A stretch of 9,713 nucleotides of DNA, taken from Candidatus Subteraquimicrobium carltonvillense (GTDB lineage: Bacteria > Actinomycetota > Aquicultoria > Subteraquimicrobiales > Subteraquimicrobiaceae). Below the pieces are notes generated by a model, which was not told the origin of the DNA, ran no database searches, and worked only from the letters and a program-made list of their open reading frames with translations. Below, piece after piece: positions 5,898-9,713 of this stretch. A program made the translations under genes and the position numbers. The stretch lies in contig DDKQ01000087.1 of NCBI GenBank assembly GCA_002339355.1, positions 1 through 9,713 on the forward strand. Direction: 5' to 3'. Numbering within the stretch: the first letter of the stretch is position 1; each line of letters starts with the position of its first letter.

Positions 5898-6464
5898 TTA
5901 TTTTTCGAGCATTTCGATGAGATAATTTATCTTCGCCACTTCTTCGACCAACTCGGCGATGTTCACCGCTTCATTCAAATCTTCACCCACAGTCACGACG
6001 CCATGCATCTCCAACAGGGCAGCCTTACCCAACCTCAAGTGGTCTCTCACGGCTTCAGCGAGCTCCCTTGTGCCATAGACGAAAGGAGGAACAACCGGTA
6101 CCCTCCCCAAAATGTACTCACCTTCAGGATTCACGGGTCGCAAATTCTTCTTCAAATAGGCCAGGGCTGAGGCATAAGGAGAATGAGTGTGCACAATGGC
6201 ATTGACATCCGGACGCGCTTTATATATCTCTATGTGCACCCACTTCTCAGTGGAGGGTTCCTCCTCCCCTTCCAGCTTTTCTCCCTCGGAATCTAAAACC
6301 ACTAAATCCCTCTCGGATAGTTTGCCCAGGCAGGCACCGGTAGAGCTGATTAAAATCCTTCCCTCATCCACGCGGCAGCTTATATTCCCTACCCGCCCAA
6401 TCACCAAGCCTTTTTCATAGACCTCTTTTGCAGCTTGTATTATCTCTTCTTTATAGCTTTGCAT
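5898..6464 (-). CDS. class II aldolase/adducin family protein, putative 5-methylthioribulose/5-deoxyribulose 1-phosphate aldolase
   Basis: 188 aa, shorter than the roughly 215 aa of E. coli fuculose-1-phosphate aldolase. It shows GNIS (27-30) and ISSTGACLGKL (39-49) for phosphate and substrate binding, E73 in PSTEKW at the position of the FucA catalytic glutamate, zinc ligands H92 and H94 in HTHSPYAS, and H154 in EMHGVVTVG. All metal and catalytic residues are therefore present. Family members cleave or epimerise phosphorylated ketoses. Between ahcY and mtnA the best guess is the DHAP-shunt aldolase, which splits 5-methylthioribulose 1-phosphate or 5-deoxyribulose 1-phosphate into DHAP and an aldehyde. 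L-fuculose or L-ribulose phosphate activity cannot be excluded, and MtnB (a dehydratase of the same fold) is the main alternative. ATG start with GGAGGG 4-5 nt upstream; only 12 nt separate it from the ahcY stop, so the two are cotranscribed. Confidence 0.85.
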   Translation of the reverse strand: MQSYKEEIIQAAKEVYEKGLVIGRVGNISCRVDEGRILISSTGACLGKLSERDLVVLDSEGEKLEGEEEPSTEKWVHIEIYKARPDVNAIVHTHSPYASALAYLKKNLRPVNPEGEYILGRVPVVPPFVYGTRELAEAVRDHLRLGKAALLEMHGVVTVGEDLNEAVNIAELVEEVAKINYLIEMLEK

Positions 6465-6476
6465 CTTTCCCTCCTA

Positions 6477-7733
6477 TCAGGTGCCCATCTCCCAGGACTT
6501 AAGATATTTTTCTTGCTCGGAGGTGAGCTTATCTATTTCAATCCCCATAGAGGATAATTTAAGCCCTGCAATTTCCTCGTCTATCTCCTGTGGAACGGAA
6601 TAAACCTTCTTCTCCAAACTCCGACCATGCCTCAAAAGGAACTCGACGGAGAGAGCCTGGTTCGCAAAGCTCATATCCATGACGCTTGCCGGATGTCCCT
6701 CAGCAGCAGCCAAATTCACCAGCCTTCCTTCGGCAAGAAGATAAAGCCTCCGTCCATCCTGCAAAGTATATTCATCCACAAAATCTCGAATTTTTCTTTT
6801 TTCTTTGGATAAAGCCTCTAAAGCAGGAATATCGATTTCCACGTTGAAATGCCCCGCGTTTGCCAGGATGGCTCCGTCCTTCATGACCTCAAAGTGCTCC
6901 TTGGTGAGTACGCGAATATCCCCAGTTGAGGTGATAAAAATGTCTCCGATTTTAGCCGCCTCCAAGGAAGTCATAACCCGATATCCATCCATCACCGCTT
7001 CCAGAGCCCTAATTGGTTTCACCTCCAAAATCACCACTTTTGCACCCATAGCTTGAGCTCGTTTAGCGATTCCTCGACCGCACCACCCATAACCCGAAAT
7101 CACCACTGTCCTCCCAGCCAAAAGAACATTCGTGGCTCTCAAAATCCCATCTATGGTACTTTGCCCTGTACCATATCTATTATCGAATAGATACTTCGTC
7201 TGAGCATCGTTGACGGCGATTATGGGAAATAGGAGCACCCCTTCCATAGCCATACTCCTCAATCTTATAACCCCTGTGGTGGTCTCCTCCGTTCCCCCGA
7301 TGACCTCCCGAGCCTGATTCCTCCTTTGAGAATGAAGAGTTGAGATGAGATCGGCTCCATCGTCCATGGTGATTACGGGTCTATGGTCTATAGCGGAGTT
7401 AATATGGTCGTAATATGTCTTGCTATCTTCACCCCTGATGGCAAAGACGGGGATTTTAAAATCTTCAACCAAAGAAGCAGCTACGTCATCCTGCGTGCTT
7501 AAAGGATTCGAGGCGCAAAGGGCAACATCCGCACCTCCCTCTTTGAGGGTTCTCACCAAGTTAGCCGTCTCCGAAGTTACATGGAGGCATGCGGAAATTC
7601 TCGCACCTTGAAGGGGGTTTTTCTCACGAAAGCGTTCTCTTATTACCTTAAGTACCGGCATTTGGTTATCCGCCCACTCTATGCGAAGCTTGCCCTTGGG
7701 CGCGAGAGCGATGTCCTTAATATCGTATTTCAC
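6477..7733 (-). CDS. ahcY: adenosylhomocysteinase (S-adenosyl-L-homocysteine hydrolase)
   Basis: 418 aa. It reversibly hydrolyses SAH to adenosine and homocysteine using tightly bound NAD, relieving product inhibition of methyltransferases. Active-site residues are visible by comparison with the human enzyme: H51, D125, E150 (GGTEETTTG), K180 (NDAQTK), D184 and H295 (NAGHFNVEID). The NAD fold carries GYGWCGRG (214-221) with E237 at the end of the second strand, and GHPASVMDMSFANQ (346-359) is conserved. The protein ends in QEKYLKSWEMGT and lacks the C-terminal Lys-Tyr tail that in many bacterial and eukaryotic enzymes reaches the neighbouring subunit's NAD; this short form is typical of archaea and Thermotoga-like bacteria. 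GTG start with AAAGGAGG 7 nt upstream. It sits between a nucleoside phosphorylase and an aldolase, so its adenosine could go straight to phosphorolysis. Confidence 0.97.
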   Translation of the reverse strand: MKYDIKDIALAPKGKLRIEWADNQMPVLKVIRERFREKNPLQGARISACLHVTSETANLVRTLKEGGADVALCASNPLSTQDDVAASLVEDFKIPVFAIRGEDSKTYYDHINSAIDHRPVITMDDGADLISTLHSQRRNQAREVIGGTEETTTGVIRLRSMAMEGVLLFPIIAVNDAQTKYLFDNRYGTGQSTIDGILRATNVLLAGRTVVISGYGWCGRGIAKRAQAMGAKVVILEVKPIRALEAVMDGYRVMTSLEAAKIGDIFITSTGDIRVLTKEHFEVMKDGAILANAGHFNVEIDIPALEALSKEKRKIRDFVDEYTLQDGRRLYLLAEGRLVNLAAAEGHPASVMDMSFANQALSVEFLLRHGRSLEKKVYSVPQEIDEEIAGLKLSSMGIEIDKLTSEQEKYLKSWEMGT

Positions 7734-7740
7734 TTGAAGT

Positions 7741-7748
7741 CCTCCTTT
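7741..7748 (-). promoter_or_regulatory. ahcY: strong Shine-Dalgarno of ahcY
   Basis: Minus-strand AAAGGAGG, 7 nt before GTG 7731-7733. It fixes the GTG start and lies just beyond the end of the heptamer array. Confidence 0.85.
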
Positions 7749-7754
7749 ATTTAC

Positions 7755-7845
7755 GTTCTAGGTTCAGAGTGGTAGGTTGTAGGTTTTTCTATCAGCTGTC
7801 GGCTTTCAGCTTTCAGCCCTTAACCTCGAACCTTCAACCTTCAAC
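7755..7845 (-). repeat. array of 13 degenerate heptamers filling the PNP-ahcY spacer
   Basis: On the minus strand the sequence divides without a gap into 7-mers: GTTGAAG x2, GTTCGAG, GTTAAGG, GCTGAAA x2, GCCGACA, GCTGATA, GAAAAAC, CTACAAC, CTACCAC, TCTGAAC, CTAGAAC. That is 91 nt in one register, with neighbours more alike than distant units, as expected from local slippage or duplication. The first unit contains the PNP stop codon, and the array ends just before the ahcY Shine-Dalgarno. Heptameric short tandem repeats (STRR) are known from heterocystous cyanobacteria; no relationship is implied. Confidence 0.75.
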
Positions 7846-8668
7846 GAAGTGCTCGGACAATGCCTTTAATGAGTTTTCTGAGATTTACCTCAGCTTTCTC
7901 AGCTTGAACCAGAACCTCTTCGTGTGTCACTTTCTTTTTATCCGATACCACATCAGTGATGCAAGAAATTCCCAAAACCCTAAGTCCAGCATGGTTGGCC
8001 ACTATTGCTTCAGGCACCGTCGACATCCCCACAGCATTTGCTCCTATCTTAGCCAGAAATTTAATTTCTGCGGGAGTTTCATAACTCGGTCCTGGAACTC
8101 CCACATAGACACCCTTGTGTAACCTGATTCCCTCCTCCCGAGCAACCTTTTGAGCGATTTCAATGAGCTTCCGATCATAGGTCTGGGACATATCAAGGAA
8201 ACGAGGTCCGAGTTCTGGGTCATTTAATCCGATGAGAGGATTGGTTCCCATAAGGTTGATGTGATCGGTGATGATCATAAAATCCCTGACATCGAAATCG
8301 GGGTTAAGTCCTCCAGCCGCATTGCTGAGGATGAGTATCTCGACCCCCAATTCTTTAAACACCCTGATGGGAAGGGTTATTCCTTTCATGGTGTATCCTT
8401 CATAATAATGAGGACGCCCCTGCATGACGATGACTTCTTTCCCCTCGAGCTTACCGGAGACTAAATTTCCTGAATGACCTGGGGCCATTGGTATAGGGAA
8501 ATGAGGGATATCTCGATAAGGAATAACCTTTTTATCCTTAATTTCATCAACCAATCCACCCAGTCCTGAACCCAAAACTATGCCAATCAATGGTTTTACT
8601 TCTATTCTCTCCCGGACAAAGTGTGTTGACTCTCTAACCTGGTTTTTGAATTGCTCTACGGGATCCAA
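7841..8668 (-). CDS. purine nucleoside phosphorylase, trimeric class, with adenosine-type base-recognition residue
   Basis: 275 aa, typical of trimeric (PNP-I/MTAP superfamily) phosphorylases, which cleave purine nucleosides with phosphate to base and pentose 1-phosphate. Seen are GSGLGGL (33-39, phosphate site), GRPHYYEGY (84-92), NAAGG (116-120), PSYETPAE (194-201) with E197 at the purine-binding Glu, MSTVPE (215-220) and H249 in THEEV. At residue 239 it has Asp (SCITD), where human and B. subtilis inosine/guanosine enzymes have Asn (human N243). In the human enzyme, changing this Asn to Asp shifts preference to adenosine. With ahcY, an aldolase and mtnA alongside, methylthioadenosine, 5'-deoxyadenosine or adenosine are likely substrates. 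The TTG start (8666-8668) is supported by GGGAGTG upstream. Superfamily call is firm; substrate inferred. Confidence 0.9.
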   Translation of the reverse strand: MDPVEQFKNQVRESTHFVRERIEVKPLIGIVLGSGLGGLVDEIKDKKVIPYRDIPHFPIPMAPGHSGNLVSGKLEGKEVIVMQGRPHYYEGYTMKGITLPIRVFKELGVEILILSNAAGGLNPDFDVRDFMIITDHINLMGTNPLIGLNDPELGPRFLDMSQTYDRKLIEIAQKVAREEGIRLHKGVYVGVPGPSYETPAEIKFLAKIGANAVGMSTVPEAIVANHAGLRVLGISCITDVVSDKKKVTHEEVLVQAEKAEVNLRKLIKGIVRALR

Positions 8669-8737
8669 ATTTCACACTCCCTTAATTTTTGCCTCTTAAG
8701 TTTTTCACACTAAATCTCGCAGATCTTTAAACAATCC

Positions 8738-8761
8738 CCATTTACCCAATAACCATTTACC
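8738..8761. repeat. short direct repeat in the isomerase-PNP spacer
   Basis: CCATTTACC occurs at 8738-8746 and 8753-8761, a 15-nt offset. Read on the minus strand the region is GGTAAAT GGTTATT (G) GGTAAAT GGGGATT: 7-nt units with one inserted base. This fits the heptamer style of the other spacers. The rest of the 110-nt spacer holds only the PNP ribosome-binding site. Confidence 0.4.
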
Positions 8762-8778
8762 ACCTTTTGAGTGGTTTT

Positions 8779-9713
8779 TCATGAAGATTCAGCTAGTTTC
8801 TTCTTAAGCAAAGTTATTCTGTGAACCGGTGTGGGATCCACCCCATTTAAAACTGCGAGATAGGCACTGACAAAATCCCCAAAATATATGATGGAGAAGG
8901 TTCTAGTCAGTTTTGATTTGCCTTCCGCCCACACTTCAACAACATCGCCGAAATGATCTTCTATGAGCGATCTCGTGATCTCAATCCTCCTCTTAATCCT
9001 CTCCGGCTCACCCTCATCCCTGAGCAAGATCAGGTAGAAATTTTCCGTAATATTCTCCAAGAGTTCCCATCCCACCGTCTCATTGTGATTGAGTTCGGGG
9101 AAAACGTGCCAAAAGGCTGGTATCTTGGCATTCTCATTGAACTGGCACTTCCAACGAAGGGCGGCGACCGCAGTGGGACCATCGGAACCATAAACCACGG
9201 GAATCCTGCCAAAGAGCTTTAGACTCAAGCCCTTGGCTCCATTCTGCTCACAAGGTCGACTTAAGGATAACTTTTTCGCCTTATCTTTAAGAAGCTTGAT
9301 GGTCTCCTCAATATCCTCCATCTTGTTCGCTATGATATCCGACTTCTGCAGGGCTATTAAGATTGGCAATGTGAGATAACCAAGAGCCGACCGGGGCTGA
9401 ATGCCACCGGGAATTTTGATTAAAGGCATACCGTGCTTTTGAGCCGCACTTTCCAGCATGCCGCCGGATGCGATGGATATTATGGGACAGCCCAACCGAA
9501 CAGCCTGATCGAAACAGCTCAAAGTCTCTTCAGTATCACCGGAATAGCTCACCGCAAAGCATAATGTCCCTCGATCAACAAAACTGGGAATGGAGTAACC
9601 CTTGTTCACCCAAATCGGGACTTTGACCTCATCACTTAAGATAATTTTGATGATATCTCCACTTATGCCAGAGCCACCCATCCCCATAATCAGGATGGAA
9701 TTTAGAGATGGCA
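8779..9713 (-). CDS. bifunctional phosphoglucose/phosphomannose isomerase (SIS family), 5'-truncated by the window edge
   Basis: The visible part reads in frame from the right edge (about 9711) to the stop, 310 codons. The frame remains open upstream of the first internal ATG at 9687, as PSLNSILIMGMGGSGISGD, so the true start lies outside; perhaps 30-45 residues are missing. Counting from that ATG: the sugar-phosphate-binding loop GMGGSG begins at residue 2 and SYSGDTEET spans 48-56. Next come R99 in QPRSALGYL, the family signature RWKCQFNENAKIPA (178-191) with E185, H201 in LNHNE, and a lysine cluster in LLKKKLAES. These match the catalytic Arg, Glu, His and Lys of archaeal PGI/PMI enzymes. 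The protein interconverts glucose 6-phosphate or mannose 6-phosphate with fructose 6-phosphate. Actinobacterial SIS relatives near ahcY are often of unproven activity, so dual activity is inferred. It may be first in the salvage gene cluster. Confidence 0.9.
   Translation of the reverse strand, partial: PSLNSILIMGMGGSGISGDIIKIILSDEVKVPIWVNKGYSIPSFVDRGTLCFAVSYSGDTEETLSCFDQAVRLGCPIISIASGGMLESAAQKHGMPLIKIPGGIQPRSALGYLTLPILIALQKSDIIANKMEDIEETIKLLKDKAKKLSLSRPCEQNGAKGLSLKLFGRIPVVYGSDGPTAVAALRWKCQFNENAKIPAFWHVFPELNHNETVGWELLENITENFYLILLRDEGEPERIKRRIEITRSLIEDHFGDVVEVWAEGKSKLTRTFSIIYFGDFVSAYLAVLNGVDPTPVHRITLLKKKLAESS

Noticed and set aside
7769..8122. 117-codon plus-strand ORF across the heptamer array and the end of the PNP gene
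   Set aside because: It is antisense to a well-supported gene, starts inside repeats, has no ribosome-binding site and its protein resembles nothing recognisable.
8759..8775. ACCAC/GTGGT hairpin followed by TTTTT on the plus strand
   Set aside because: Looks like a weak terminator only for plus-strand transcription, and no plus-strand gene precedes it; the 5-bp stem is within chance.

Overview
The window is 9.7 kb of moderate-GC bacterial DNA in which every convincing gene lies on the minus strand, so transcription runs from high to low coordinates. No rRNA, tRNA, CRISPR array or transposase was recognised. Non-ATG starts dominate: TTG for both HD proteins, mtnA and the purine nucleoside phosphorylase (PNP), and GTG for comF, the cold-shock gene and ahcY. 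Gene content and order (SIS-type sugar-phosphate isomerase, then ahcY, then comF) recall the ahcY/comF neighbourhood of Actinobacteriota. Together with the short archaeal/Thermotoga-like SAH hydrolase this suggests a deep-branching, perhaps thermophilic, actinobacterial or Firmicutes-like lineage. That placement is inference only.

Right part (4627-9713), nucleoside and sugar salvage. A 5'-truncated phosphoglucose/phosphomannose isomerase is followed by a trimeric-type PNP, S-adenosylhomocysteine hydrolase (ahcY), a small class II aldolase and methylthioribose-1-phosphate isomerase (mtnA). Read together, PNP/MTAP-like + MtnA + class II aldolase are the three steps of a DHAP shunt. That pathway turns the SAM by-products methylthioadenosine or 5'-deoxyadenosine into adenine, DHAP and a small aldehyde. 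AhcY would process the third SAM by-product, SAH. The PNP carries Asp where 6-oxopurine enzymes carry Asn, which fits adenosine-type substrates.

Middle (3142-4626). comF is flanked on both sides by related GC-rich elements sharing GCCCGTACGGG. The copy at 3501-3605 folds into a long imperfect hairpin. Next is a cold-shock protein gene with a clear promoter, a 10-bp inverted repeat overlapping its -35 box, a two-hairpin leader and a textbook intrinsic terminator.

Left part (84-2985). A small gene appears to carry two compensating frameshifts. Two overlapping membrane-anchored HD-domain proteins follow: one HD-GYP-like, the other a paralogue that keeps the metal ligands but has lost the GYP loop.

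Several spacers contain degenerate repeats in strict 7-nt register. The clearest fills the PNP-ahcY spacer with 13 consecutive heptamers. This array and the flanking elements of comF are the least explained sequences here.
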